A DNA stretch of 64,000 nt from Streptomyces tibetensis (GTDB lineage: Bacteria > Actinomycetota > Actinomycetes > Streptomycetales > Streptomycetaceae): assembly GCF_007655005.1 (NCBI RefSeq), contig NZ_SZVW01000002.1:1-64000 (forward strand). The letters are read 5' to 3'. The first letter of the stretch is position 1. Each line of letters starts with the position of its first letter. This document shows positions 17,340-26,889 of this stretch, piece by piece. The position numbers and the translations under genes were made by a program. Below the pieces are notes generated by a model. That model did no database searches. It was not told the origin of the DNA and worked only from the letters and a program-made list of their open reading frames with translations.

Positions 17340-17347
17340 GAGTCGCT

Positions 17348-17899
17348 GTGTCCCTCGGTCTCTCCGTACTCGGCCTGCTCCTCGGCCTGTTCAATCTCCT
17401 TCTCCTGTACGGCGTCATCCGCCGGCTCAAGGAGATCGAGGCCCGCCCGGCCGGCGCGGCGCCCGTCCCGATCACCGGCGTCACCGACGCCCACCGGATG
17501 ACCGCCGGCGCCATGGTGGACATACCGGACGGCACCCGGCCCACGCTGGTCGCCTTCTTCGCACCGGGCTGCGAGCCCTGCGAGCAGTTGCTGCCGCTGG
17601 TCGTCACGAGCGCCGGGGACGAGCCCGGCGGCAGTGAACGGGTCGTCGCCGTCCTCTCCGAGGGCACCGACGAGGACAACGCGCGTTTCACCAAGGCCCT
17701 GGAACCGGTGGCCCGGGTCGTCGTCGGCGGCCCGAAGGACCCCTGGGTCGAGTCGTGGATCACCACGTTCCGGGTGGACGGGCTGCCCCTGGTCTGCGGT
17801 CTCGACGACACCGGCGGCGGCGTGGCGATCCGCTGGTCGGCGGTGAGCCCGCCGGAGCTCGTCGCCAAAGCGGGGATCGTGGGCCGGCCGGTCGTATGA
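17348..17899 (+). CDS. membrane-anchored thioredoxin-like protein (TlpA/MauD type)
   Basis: 183 residues starting at GTG. An N-terminal membrane anchor (LSVLGLLLGLFNLLLLYGVI) precedes a thioredoxin fold whose active site is FFAPGCEPCEQLL (C-x-x-C at Cys75/Cys78). The MauD-like gene directly after the MauE-like gene repeats the mau arrangement. The domain would sit outside the membrane and exchange disulfides with a secreted substrate. It overlaps the start of the ABC transporter gene (ATGA). No substrate other than the nearby cysteine-rich peptide is suggested by context. Confidence 0.85.
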   Translation: MSLGLSVLGLLLGLFNLLLLYGVIRRLKEIEARPAGAAPVPITGVTDAHRMTAGAMVDIPDGTRPTLVAFFAPGCEPCEQLLPLVVTSAGDEPGGSERVVAVLSEGTDEDNARFTKALEPVARVVVGGPKDPWVESWITTFRVDGLPLVCGLDDTGGGVAIRWSAVSPPELVAKAGIVGRPVV

Positions 17900-19787
17900 C
17901 GGACCGAGCACAGCACCCCGTGTCCCGGCGCCGGGTCGCGGCCACGGCGTTGCGGCTCGCGCTCGGCGCGCACCGCCGCGCCCTCGCGGCGACCCTGCTG
18001 TTCGCCGTCGTCGAGGCCACCGGGCCGATCGCTGCGGCCTGGCTGACCAAGCAGCTGATCGACTCGCTCACCGGGCACGGGACGCGCGAGGTCACCGCGA
18101 TCGCCGCGGCCCTGGCCGCGACAGGCGTGCTGCTCGCGCTCCTGCCGTACGTCGACGATCTCTGCCAGGGCGTGCTCACCCGGGCCGTGGCGCTGACCGC
18201 GCAGGACCGGCTGTTCCGTGCGGTCAACGCCCACCCGGGCCTGGACCTCTACGAGGATCCGGTACGGCTCGACCGGCTCCGGCTCGCCCAGCAGTCCGGC
18301 CAGGACACCCCCGTACAGCTGGTGCAGTGCGCGCTGATCGTGCTGCGGTCGGGGTGGACGCTGGTGGGGTTCGCCGGGGTGCTGGCCGCCGTCAGCCCGG
18401 TCCTTGCGGGCCTGGTGCTGCTCGGTGCCGTACCGAAGCTGGTCGCGGAGCTACGGCTGGCCCGGGCGACCGCCGCGGCGTTCGCGGGCGTCACGGCCGG
18501 CGAGCGCCGCGAGGCGTTCTTCTCGACGCTGCTCGGCGGTACGACGGCGGCCAAGGAGATACGGCTGTTCGGCATCGGGGATGTGCTGCGGGAGCGCATG
18601 CTCGTCGAGCGGCGGGCCGTCAACCGGATCCGGCACCGGCTCGACGTACGCCGTCTGAGCGTCAACTCCCTGCCCACTCTGCTCGCTTCGGGTGTCGCGG
18701 GCGGCGGACTGCTGTGGGCGGTGGGCCGCGTGTCGGCCGGGACGCTGACGGTCGGCGACCTCTCCGTGTTCCTCGCGGCGGTGGCCTCGGTACAGGGCGG
18801 ACTCGGCTCGGCGGTCACGGCGGTGGCCAACGGCCATCAGCACCTCCTGGTGTTCGCCGAATACGTGGCCGTGGCCGAGGGCGGCGCACGGCGCGGCGGG
18901 TCGCAGACCCCCTGCACGACCGGATCGTCCTCGACGACGTGTGGTTCCGTTACGCCCCGGATCTGCCGTGGGTACTGCGGGGCGTGACGCTGACCGTGCG
19001 CGCCGGGGAGAGCGTGGGTCTGGTCGGCGTGAACGGGGCCGGCAAGAGCACGCTGGTCAAACTGCTCTGCCGGTTCTACGACCCCGAACGCGGGCGGATC
19101 CTGTGGGACGGGACGGATCTGCGGGAGTTCACGCCCGAGTCGCTGCGGGACAGGCTCAGTGTCGTCTTCCAGGACTTCGTCGCGTACGAGATGACTGCGG
19201 CGGAGAACATCGCGCTCGGCGATCCGGCGGTGGACGTTCCCACTCGCGACGGCGCACCCGGCCCGGAGGTCGTCGAGGCCGCGCGCGAGGCGGGGGTGCA
19301 CCAGGTCCTCGCGGATCTCCCGGCCGGGTACGACACGATGCTGACCCGGGGGTTCTTCGGGGCGAACGACCGGGACAGCGGTGTCGTGCTCTCCGGCGGA
19401 CAGTGGCAACGGGTCGCACTGGCCCGGGCGTTGCTGCGGGCGGACCGGGACCTGTTCGTGCTCGATGAACCGACCTCGGGGCTCGATCCGGATGCTCAGG
19501 CCGAAGTGGCCCGGGTGATCCGCGGGTTGGGGCAGGGACGGGCCCGGCTGCTGATCTCGCACCGGCTGAGCGAGGTTCGTGCCGCGGACCGGATCGTGCT
19601 CCTCGACGGGGGTGCGGTGCGGGAGGAAGGAACGCACGAGGAACTGATGAGGTTGCCGTCGGGACGGTACGCCGAGCTGTTCCGGGGGCAGGCGGCGGGG
19701 TTCTGGGAGGACGCGTCGGGGCCGGAGCGGGAGGTGGCGGGGGTTCAGAGGGTCGAGCCCGGCCGGGAGCAGGAGGTCGCAGGGTGA
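17896..19787 (+). CDS. ABC exporter, fused membrane and ATPase domains (apparent frameshift near 18.9 kb)
   Basis: About 630 codons. The membrane domain is read from ATG 17896 ([20 protein letters not shown] and following) to about 18890. The ATPase domain continues in another frame to 19787, with Walker [10 protein letters not shown], signature [16 protein letters not shown], Walker [13 protein letters not shown] and H-loop LISHRLSEV. In the first frame translation would end at 18987 without an ATPase. The slip is within GGCGGCGCACGGCGCGGCGGG (18881-18901), where one base is missing or two are extra. It resembles peptide/lipid exporters without a C39 peptidase domain. Sequencing error, mutation or recoding cannot be told apart here. 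Confidence 0.8.
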
Positions 19788-20392
19788 AGCGGGTGCTCGG
19801 CAGATGGCTGCTGCTCGTGACCGTACGGGGGCACAGCATGGAGCCCGGCCTGCGGGACGGGGCGGTGGTCCTGGCCCGTCGGCTCGGAGGTCGTGCGGAC
19901 GGAGGCGGGCGGCTTCCGGGCGGAGGCGGACGGCTTCCGGGCGGAGGCGGACGGCTTCCGGGCGGAGGCGGACGGCTTCCGGGCGGAGGCGGACGGCTTC
20001 CTGGGCGGCGTGGTGGCTCGGCGGGCCGACGGCTGCGCGTGGGCCAGGTGGTCGTCCTGCCGGTGCAACTGCCGGACAGTGCCCGCGTGGTGGGGCCGGT
20101 CGCGGACGGGGACGGGCTGTGGGTGAAACGGGTCGCGGCGTTGCCGGGCGACCCGGTTCCGGCCGGGGTCCCCGGGTGCCCTGGCCGTGTGCCGCCCGGA
20201 TGGATGGCGGTGCTCGGCGACAACGCGACGTCGAGCACGGACTCGCGGACCGTCGGCCTCGTACCCGTGGACGTGGTGGTCGCGGTGGTGCTCGGTGCGA
20301 ACGCCCGGCCCCCCGTCGCAGGGCACGACGGGGGGCCGGGCGCGACCGATGCCGAGGCCGGACACCGCGAACATCCAGAACCGCGTCAGTAA
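19784..20392 (+). CDS. S26-type signal peptidase-like protein with internal GGGGRLP repeats
   Basis: 202 residues. The nucleophile motif is RGHSMEPGL (Ser18), the general-base lysine is in [11 protein letters not shown] (Lys115), and the C-terminal box is [12 protein letters not shown]. These are the S26 (LepB-like) serine-lysine dyad features. The N-terminal helix is short. Between Ser18 and Lys115 an insertion of about five GGGGRLP units (about 40-75) replaces the usual loop. GTG 19784 overlaps the ABC stop. Its 3' end overlaps the convergent peptide gene by 7 bases. I infer that it removes the leader of that peptide after export. Confidence 0.85.
   Translation: MKRVLGRWLLLVTVRGHSMEPGLRDGAVVLARRLGGRADGGGRLPGGGGRLPGGGGRLPGGGGRLPGGGGRLPGRRGGSAGRRLRVGQVVVLPVQLPDSARVVGPVADGDGLWVKRVAALPGDPVPAGVPGCPGRVPPGWMAVLGDNATSSTDSRTVGLVPVDVVVAVVLGANARPPVAGHDGGPGATDAEAGHREHPEPRQ
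19903..20007 (+). repeat. 21-bp tandem repeat inside the S26 peptidase gene
   Basis: About five head-to-tail copies of a 21-bp unit (CGGAGGCGGACGGCTTCCGG plus G) encode GGGGRLP. Copies are identical or differ by one base. The unit is a multiple of three, so copy-number change keeps the frame and only lengthens a glycine-rich loop. Confidence 0.85.
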
Positions 20393-20592
20393 CAGCAGGA
20401 GTAGAGCGTCCACGCGGTGCAGTTCGAGCCCGGCGACTGGCAGGTGCGGCGCCAGTTCCCCTTGGCCGTGGGGTACTCGGGGCCGCAGCTCGTGTCGCGG
20501 CGGCACCAGTACTCCGTGGTGCTCGCCTCGGCCTCGGCGCGCGGTACCACCCGGCCGAGGACCGAGTCTGCGAGTCGGTTCAAAGTGCGCAT
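20386..20592 (-). CDS. candidate six-cysteine precursor peptide
   Basis: 68 residues. The first 23 form a leader ([19 protein letters not shown] then EAEA) without a hydrophobic core, ending in the peptidase-like A-E-A motif. The remaining 45 residues are rich in Tyr/Trp/Thr and contain six cysteines (Cys30, 36, 51, 58, 66, 67), ending LYSCCY. GGGGGG lies 8 bases before the ATG. It converges on and overlaps the S26 peptidase gene by 7 bases and lies downstream of the MacB-type pair. Context (exporter, leader peptidase, MauE/thioredoxin) suggests a secreted peptide with three disulfides. I do not recognise the family. Confidence 0.72.
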   Translation of the reverse strand: MRTLNRLADSVLGRVVPRAEAEASTTEYWCRRDTSCGPEYPTAKGNWRRTCQSPGSNCTAWTLYSCCY

Positions 20593-20726
20593 CGCAAAAT
20601 CCCCCCATCGGAGCCGTCGCCGGTCACGACGGCGTTCGTCCATGACGCTACGGGGACGGAATACGCCTGCCATACATCGTCGATACTCGGGCCACATACG
20701 CCCCTGACACCGGGCACGCCCCGATC

Positions 20727-21419
20727 TCAAGCCCGCCTGTCGGCCACCTCACCGAGGCGTCCGTCCCGTACCCGCAGCACCTCCGTGCAGCGTTCCGCCA
20801 CCCCCATGTCATGCGTGGCCACCACGAGCGTGCAGCCGTTCTCGGCCGCCAACTCGCTTACCAAGCCCATGATTTGCTCGCCGGTCGCCGAGTCCAGGCT
20901 GCCGGTGGGTTCGTCGGCGAGCAGCAGCCGGGGGTGGGTGATCAGCGCGCGGGCCACCGCGACCCGCTGCTGCTGTCCGCCGGACAGCTGGGAGGGCAAC
21001 GCCGACTCCCGTCCCTCCAGGCCCACCGCCGCGAGGAGTTCGCGGGCGCGTGCGTCCCGGTCGAAGCCGGCCTTGCGGGGCAGCACGGGAGCCAGCACAT
21101 TGTCCAGCGCGCTCAGGCCCGGAAGCAGATGGAACCGCTGGAACACGAACCCCACCGTGCGCCGGTACGAAGCGGCGGCCCGCCGTCCCAGCGCGGTGAC
21201 GTCGAGGCCGTCCACCAGCACCCGTCCGGCATCGGCTCGTTCGATGGCCCCGATGAGGTGCAGCAGAGTGGACTTGCCGGAGCCGGAGGCGCCTACGAGG
21301 GCGACACTGTGTCCGGCCGGGATGTCCAGGCTGATGCCGTCGACGGCCGTGATCAGCCCGTCACCGGTGCCGAAGCTCTTGTGCAGGTCCTCCACCAGGA
21401 CCGACGCACCGTCCCCCAT
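20727..21419 (-). CDS. MacB/LolD-type ABC transporter ATPase
   Basis: 230 residues. Walker A is [18 protein letters not shown], signature [17 protein letters not shown], Walker [15 protein letters not shown]-loop [13 protein letters not shown]. The length and the [15 protein letters not shown] forms are typical of ATPases that work with FtsX-like permeases (MacB, LolD). The permease gene ends 42 bases upstream on the same strand. The cysteine-rich peptide gene starts 134 bases downstream, so the pair may serve as its immunity or second export system. That is inference. Confidence 0.92.
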   Translation of the reverse strand: MGDGASVLVEDLHKSFGTGDGLITAVDGISLDIPAGHSVALVGASGSGKSTLLHLIGAIERADAGRVLVDGLDVTALGRRAAASYRRTVGFVFQRFHLLPGLSALDNVLAPVLPRKAGFDRDARARELLAAVGLEGRESALPSQLSGGQQQRVAVARALITHPRLLLADEPTGSLDSATGEQIMGLVSELAAENGCTLVVATHDMGVAERCTEVLRVRDGRLGEVADRRA

Positions 21420-21461
21420 GGGGTTCTCTCCCTCTCCGTGTCCTTGTCCATCCCTCTGGAT

Positions 21462-24323
21462 TCACCCCTCTTCGGCCAACGGCCCCGCCGGTGACCGCCG
21501 TACCGCGAGGCCGGCCGCGACGGCGCTGCCCGCCACGGCCGCCAGCACTCCCGCCACGGCGACCGCTCCCACCGCCACCGGCAGCCCCGCCGGAATAGAG
21601 CCGGTGAAGGCCACGGTCAGTCCGAGCCCCGTCACGGCACCGGCCACCGCGCCCGCCACGGCGATCACCGCACCCTGCGCGACGACCAGTCGCATGACCT
21701 CGGTGTCGGCCCAGCCGCAGGCCCGCAGCATGGCGAACTCCCCGTCCCGTTCGCAGCTGTCGAGATAGAGGACGTCGGCGAGGGCGAACACTCCGAGGGC
21801 CGCGGTGAGTGCGGCCGCGGCCACGTCGACCCCACGGACCTCGAGGGACACCGCCTCTCCGAGGAGGGTGCCCTGGACCTCGCCCTGGAACGTCCACATG
21901 ACCGCCGTGAGCAGGGAGACCGCGGCCACCCCCACCGCGAGCGCCAGCGCGCCCAGCCCCGAGCGGGACGGCGTACGCAGTACCCCGCTCACCGCGAGGC
22001 CGGGCAGCGTGCGTGCGCGCCCGGCGCGCCGGGCCCGCCGCGGCCCGGCCACCCCGCCCCGCAGCGCTTGTGCGGGATACGGCCGCCCTGCCCGGATCGC
22101 GGGAAGCGCGCCGGCCAGCAGGGCGGTGACCACCACCAGCGGTATCGCGAGCAGCGCGCGCCCCGCGGTGACGTCGAGGCCGAAGGCCCAGCCCAGCGGG
22201 AACGAGGCCCCGGCACCGGCGGCCCCGGCCACGGCCCCGACCAGCGCGACCTCGCCGAGGACGAGTCCCGCGAGGCGGGCGCCCGTCCAGCCGCTGCAGG
22301 CGAGGACGGCCAGTTCGCGCTGCCGGGTGCGTACGGACGCGGCCACCGCGTTGCCGAGGAACAGCGCGCACACGCCGAGCACCAGGCCGAAGAGCAGCAC
22401 GCTCTTGCGGTCGGCGGCCTCGACGAGGGCGACGGCGGTGCCCTTGGCGGTCCAGTTCTCCGTCAGCGCGAGCGCCGGCCGTCCGAACCTGCCTGCCGGT
22501 AATGCCACTTGCCGCGGTGCCGGGGAGGAGCCCGCCGTGATGTCCACGTCGAGCCCGGTGCGGGTGGTGATCGCCTCGGCGACCGCGCGGATGCGTTCCC
22601 GGGACGCCTTGTCCGTTCCGTGGACACCGGCGACCCTGACCCGCACGGCGGAGATGGGGTCCCTCGCGTGCGGGGATTCGGGGCCGATGACGGCGCTCAC
22701 CGACTGGAGGGTGGTGAGCAGTTGCGGCGGGGTGGCGAGGTAGCCGCCCGGGTTGCTGTTGGGGGCGAGCGCCTGGCCGCCGAGCGCGGCGCGGGCGGCC
22801 TCGTCGGCCGCGCGGGCGGCGGGCGGCCGGTAGGTCTCCAGGGGCACCTCGGACAGTTTCGAGAAGCCCTTCAGGCGCTCGACGTCGTAGGTGCCGACCA
22901 CGCTGAACTGCGGGAAGTGGTCCTGGCTCGCGTCCGTTCCGGGCACTCTGGTCACGGGCCGGAACGCCGTGTCCTGAACGAACCACGCCGGCAGGTCGCC
23001 GCCGTACGTCGACTGCCGCCACAGCTCACCACTGTCCGAAGCCAGGGGTGCGGGTCGCAGGACCTTCCCGCCGGCCGCGTAGCGGGGGGCTCCGGCCTGG
23101 AGGACGACGAAGGGATTGACGTCGGTCCTGCCGTTCGCGACCGACCGCCGGAACACGGTGTCGGCGTCGGCGCGCGTGGTCGCACCGGGCTTGGCGGGCA
23201 GCCCCGCCAGCAGACCTCGCAGCTCCTTCCCGCCACGCCCGGACAGCTTCAAAAGCGTTCCCGTGACGCTCGAGACCGACGTGCTCAACTGCTCGTCCAG
23301 ATAGGGCCGGTCCGTGCTGATCAGGGGGATGTCCTCGAACCGCGACCCGCCCTGCGTGTCCACGGCGGGCTTCTCACCGTCCTTCAGATACCGGCCGGAG
23401 GCCATCGCCCCGTCCAACCCGACCAGCCGGGCCTCCTGCTCGGGATCGACCGCGGCGAGCAGCAGCGTCATCGACCAGTCGACGTCGACGACCGCGCGGC
23501 GGGAGGTCGTGCGGTTGGACACGTCCGTCCCGCTGGTGAAGGTGCCGTCGGCATGCCGCCGCACCACGACGAGTTCGCTGCGCTGGGCGGGGTCGAGCTG
23601 GTCATTGACCGCGCCGGCGCTGTCCGAGGAGACCGTACGAAGGGCACACAGCGGCTCGAACCTCCCCCCGGGCAGTACCTCGAGCGGAGGCATCTCACCC
23701 CGGTCGCAGGGGCCGTCCCCCTGGCTCAGCGCGTCACCGACCTCGGTCAGGTGCCGTCCGCGGTACGTGTACAGACTCCGCCAACTCGGGTCCGTGGCCG
23801 TCGATCGGGCGTCCGGCAGCACGACGGGATTGCTCGTGACGTAGAGGTACACCGACCCCGGGTCCTTGGCCTTGCTCAACGACCGGTCCGTGGTCCAGGT
23901 GTTGCGCAGCCGCAGCAGCTGCCGGTCGGCCGCGGGGGCGAGCTGCCCGGTCACATCGACCTGGGCGTGCGTCCCGGCCTGCACATAGCCGAGCATCGCC
24001 ACGGGAGCGGCGACCTCCACGCCGCGCAGGCCGGCGATCTCCCGCCACTGACCGGGCGTCATCCCGCCGAACTGCCCGGAGAGAAAGTTGGGCCGCACCT
24101 GCCCGACGGACTCCTCGCGCCCGGTCCGCGCACCGGCGGGCCGCACGAGAATGTCGTACGCGGCACGGAAGTTGGCGTCGGCGGACTCCGTCACCGTCAG
24201 CCGTGAGGTCTCCACGGACCCCGTCAGCAGAGTGAACCCGGCCGTGGCCACCAGCACACCGACCAGCAACGTCAGCGTCCGCACGGACTGCCTGCGCAGC
24301 TGACCGATGATCATTCCCAGCAT
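21462..24323 (-). CDS. FtsX-like ABC transporter permease
   Basis: 953 residues. One N-terminal transmembrane helix ([20 protein letters not shown]) is followed by a large extracellular region to about residue 600. A four-helix FtsX domain then follows ([20 protein letters not shown]), with a second set near the C terminus ([20 protein letters not shown]). Such MacB-type mechanotransmission proteins handle substrates outside the membrane rather than through it, for example peptide antibiotics. The ATG at 24323 follows GGTGGAG. It is paired with the ATPase at 20727-21419. Confidence 0.9.
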   Translation of the reverse strand: MLGMIIGQLRRQSVRTLTLLVGVLVATAGFTLLTGSVETSRLTVTESADANFRAAYDILVRPAGARTGREESVGQVRPNFLSGQFGGMTPGQWREIAGLRGVEVAAPVAMLGYVQAGTHAQVDVTGQLAPAADRQLLRLRNTWTTDRSLSKAKDPGSVYLYVTSNPVVLPDARSTATDPSWRSLYTYRGRHLTEVGDALSQGDGPCDRGEMPPLEVLPGGRFEPLCALRTVSSDSAGAVNDQLDPAQRSELVVVRRHADGTFTSGTDVSNRTTSRRAVVDVDWSMTLLLAAVDPEQEARLVGLDGAMASGRYLKDGEKPAVDTQGGSRFEDIPLISTDRPYLDEQLSTSVSSVTGTLLKLSGRGGKELRGLLAGLPAKPGATTRADADTVFRRSVANGRTDVNPFVVLQAGAPRYAAGGKVLRPAPLASDSGELWRQSTYGGDLPAWFVQDTAFRPVTRVPGTDASQDHFPQFSVVGTYDVERLKGFSKLSEVPLETYRPPAARAADEAARAALGGQALAPNSNPGGYLATPPQLLTTLQSVSAVIGPESPHARDPISAVRVRVAGVHGTDKASRERIRAVAEAITTRTGLDVDITAGSSPAPRQVALPAGRFGRPALALTENWTAKGTAVALVEAADRKSVLLFGLVLGVCALFLGNAVAASVRTRQRELAVLACSGWTGARLAGLVLGEVALVGAVAGAAGAGASFPLGWAFGLDVTAGRALLAIPLVVVTALLAGALPAIRAGRPYPAQALRGGVAGPRRARRAGRARTLPGLAVSGVLRTPSRSGLGALALAVGVAAVSLLTAVMWTFQGEVQGTLLGEAVSLEVRGVDVAAAALTAALGVFALADVLYLDSCERDGEFAMLRACGWADTEVMRLVVAQGAVIAVAGAVAGAVTGLGLTVAFTGSIPAGLPVAVGAVAVAGVLAAVAGSAVAAGLAVRRSPAGPLAEEG

Positions 24324-24428
24324 GGCGTCTCCACCGGCGTCACGTTAGGGAGCGGCCATACATGGGAGATATACGACGCCGACGGTGAAGGAGTGAGGCT
24401 GCCGAACCGCCCCTACCCGGGGGTGCCC

Positions 24429-26837
24429 TCACAGGTCTCCGGGCACACCGAGGCCGGTGAGGGCGCCGACGGGGTCCAGGTCCGGGGTGCCTCTCGGCCA
24501 CCAGTCGTCGTGGCCCGGCTCGGACTCGTAGGCGTACCAGAGGCCGTCGCGGCCGAGACGGAGCTGGACGTGGCCCCGGGGGTGGGTGAGGTGGTTGCGC
24601 CAGGGCCGGAAGGCGGGCAGGTCGGCGGCGAGGAGCAAGGGCCTGGCACGGTCGAACCGGCCGGCGGGCGGGTCCCACGGCTCCTCCAGTACGGCGAGGC
24701 CCTCCAGCCCGCCCTGACGCCAGGCCGCTACCGCGCGGGCCAGCTCCGACGTGGTGCGTCCCGCCGCTGAGGCGAGTGACTTGTACAGCGCCCGGGTACC
24801 GGCGGTGAGTCCGGACCCGGGGCGGGCGGCGGCCAGCCGGACCGCGTCCTGCCAGAAGGTCAGCTGCCCGACCGGGTCACGGCCGGTGCCGAGCAGGGCG
24901 TGGGCGCGGGCGGCGGCGTCGGTGGCCAGCTGGTCCAGCGCGAAGGGGTCCGGGCCACCGGGGGCAGCCGGATAGGCCGGGGGCTGCTCGGGATGCGCGA
25001 GCGGAGGCAGTGGGGCGGGGAGCGGCGCGAGGGCGCGCGAGGCGAGCACCTCGGCGGCCCGCACGCCGGGCAGGGGCGCCGGGCCCTTGTCCTGCGCGGC
25101 GCGCGCGGCGCGGGTGGCACTCAGCCGGGACAGTGCGTCGAGCAGTTCCCGTTCGCCCCGGCCGCGCAGCAGGAGCAGGACGAAGGGGTCGGCGTCGAGC
25201 AGCCGGGCGGTCTGGTAGCAGAGGGCTGCCGCGTGCTTGCAGGGGTGGCCGCGGTCCGGGCAGCTGCAGCGGGGCTCCAGGTCGCCGGGGCCGGGCAGCA
25301 GCGGCACACCGCACTCCGCGAGCGACTGGGGCATCTCCTTGTCGAGCAGCGCCGCGATGTGCCCGGGGCGGTCGGCGGCGGCGTCCAGGAACCGGTCCCA
25401 GTCGGTGTCGTCGAGCGTGTGCAGATGTACCTGGACGCGGTACGGACGGGGGCGGCTGCCCTGGACGTACGCCAGCACCAGTCCGGGCGTCACGGTGATG
25501 GCGTCGACATGGCCCTGCCCCGCGTATCCCCGCCCGCGCTCCAGCCGCTTCACGTCCAGCGCGCCCTGCTCCAGCGCCTCGACCCAGGCGTTTCCCCACC
25601 AGCTCTCGGCGAAGCGGTCGCCGTCCCGGGGTGGGAGGGGTGGGAAGGTGCGGCGGAGTTCGTGGTCGCGCGTCGGGGCGGCCATGGAGCGGGGGGTTCC
25701 GGAAGGCGGAGGGGTGCGGGCCGCCGAAGTTGCGGGCGGGGACAGGGGCGGCGCGGGGGCTACGGGTGCGGAGCTCGGAGCAAAGGGGTCGCGGGCGGGC
25801 CGGTCGGCCTGCCCGGGCGTCGGCTCATGGTCGTCGGAGTCCGTGTCCCGCAGGTCCGGCATCAGGAAGGCGCCGGACAGCAGCTGCCCCACATCGCGCG
25901 CATCCCGGCCAGGGGCGTCCCCGGCCGCTCGTCGCGCAGCCGCTGCTCTGTCGTCCACGGCGCTCTGCCGGGCCCGGCGCCTGCGGCGGGCGCCTTCCCG
26001 CTCCGTCTCCTCCCGGGCCCTCCGCGCGTCGTCCCGTGCCGCGCGCAGCGCCTCGCGCGCAACGTCCGCGGCCCGCCGCCCGGTCCCCTCCCGACCTGAG
26101 GATGGCGCAGAGGCGGCACCCGTCGAAGTGGCCTCCGGGGGGCTCGTCCGCGAGTCACCGGATGCCTGAGGATCCGGCGTCACGGCCGCCGGGAGGCCCT
26201 CAGGCGCACCGCCGCCACGGGGCGCACCGCCGCCACGGGGCGCACCGCCGCCACGGGGTGCACCGCCGACCTCCGAACCCCCATCCTCCGCCTCGGGGCC
26301 GCTCCTCCCCTGCTGCCCGCCGGAGCGTTCGGTGGCACGGCCGACCTCGGGCACGCCGCCGCCGGCCCGCCAAGCGGCGGCCACCCCGGAGCCACCGGCG
26401 TCTGCGAGCACGCCCCCGTCCGCCCGACCACCGGCCGCCACCCCCGAACCACCGGCGTCCCCGAGCACGCCACCGTCCGGCCGACCACCGGCTGCCACCC
26501 CGGAAGCACCGGCATCCCCGGGCACACCGCGATCCGGCCGACCACCGGGGGCCGCTCCGGAGCCACCGGCGTCCCCGGGCTCGTCGGTGCCCTCGGAGGA
26601 GTCAGCGGGCTGGGCGGCATCGGCGTCCGCCTGCGCACTCCCCCGCTGGTCGGACACGGCCCTTCGCAGTGCCTCGCGTGCCACGTCTGCCGGCCTGGGC
26701 GCCCCCTGGTCTGCCGCTTCCCCGGACGGGGACGGCGGCTCCGGGTGGGCGGCCGGTGCCGGAGCGGGGTCCTGGGCCGCTCGCTCCCGGGCCTCGCGCA
26801 GGGCGCGGCGGGCCTCGTCGGACGGGCGGACGCTCAT
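24429..26837 (-). CDS. SWIM zinc-finger protein with a low-complexity N-terminal region
   Basis: 802 residues. The SWIM motif C-x-C...C-x-H is seen as RCSCPDRGHPCKHAAAL near residue 520; such fingers bind DNA or protein. Upstream WWGNAWVEALEQGALDVKRL is the conserved N-terminal motif of the SNF2-associated SWIM family. The first 330 residues are a disordered Gly/Ala/Arg-rich region with repeats (GGGAPR and GGSGVAAGGR units). It lies directly downstream of the SNF2 helicase gene on the same strand, the usual pairing in actinobacteria, so the two probably act together on chromatin or DNA repair. The precise role is not known. Confidence 0.88.
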   Translation of the reverse strand: MSVRPSDEARRALREARERAAQDPAPAPAAHPEPPSPSGEAADQGAPRPADVAREALRRAVSDQRGSAQADADAAQPADSSEGTDEPGDAGGSGAAPGGRPDRGVPGDAGASGVAAGGRPDGGVLGDAGGSGVAAGGRADGGVLADAGGSGVAAAWRAGGGVPEVGRATERSGGQQGRSGPEAEDGGSEVGGAPRGGGAPRGGGAPRGGGAPEGLPAAVTPDPQASGDSRTSPPEATSTGAASAPSSGREGTGRRAADVAREALRAARDDARRAREETEREGARRRRRARQSAVDDRAAAARRAAGDAPGRDARDVGQLLSGAFLMPDLRDTDSDDHEPTPGQADRPARDPFAPSSAPVAPAPPLSPPATSAARTPPPSGTPRSMAAPTRDHELRRTFPPLPPRDGDRFAESWWGNAWVEALEQGALDVKRLERGRGYAGQGHVDAITVTPGLVLAYVQGSRPRPYRVQVHLHTLDDTDWDRFLDAAADRPGHIAALLDKEMPQSLAECGVPLLPGPGDLEPRCSCPDRGHPCKHAAALCYQTARLLDADPFVLLLLRGRGERELLDALSRLSATRAARAAQDKGPAPLPGVRAAEVLASRALAPLPAPLPPLAHPEQPPAYPAAPGGPDPFALDQLATDAAARAHALLGTGRDPVGQLTFWQDAVRLAAARPGSGLTAGTRALYKSLASAAGRTTSELARAVAAWRQGGLEGLAVLEEPWDPPAGRFDRARPLLLAADLPAFRPWRNHLTHPRGHVQLRLGRDGLWYAYESEPGHDDWWPRGTPDLDPVGALTGLGVPGDL
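26204..26270 (-). repeat. 18-bp tandem repeat in the SWIM gene
   Basis: About 3.5 copies of GCGCACCGCCGCCACGGG (plus-strand sequence) encode GGGAPR units. Longer degenerate repeats of about 60 bp (GGSGVAAGGR type) lie at about 26390-26570. All keep the frame. Confidence 0.7.
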
Positions 26838-26889
26838 GACGTACTCCGCGGGGACGGCGGGGCGGGCGGTTCGCAGCCTTGGTGGGACG

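Noticed and set aside
18327..19787. separate stand-alone ABC ATPase gene starting at 18327
   Set aside because: The first 190 codons are out-of-frame translation of the membrane domain; the ATPase is better explained as the second half of a frameshifted exporter.
19804..21768. 654-codon frame covering the peptidase and ABC ATPase region
   Set aside because: It overlaps three genes with clear motifs in other frames; its repeats (GRRRTAS type) come from the 21-bp array read out of frame.
22509..24206. 565-codon open frame on the plus strand
   Set aside because: Antisense shadow of the FtsX permease gene, which has clear transmembrane and family features.
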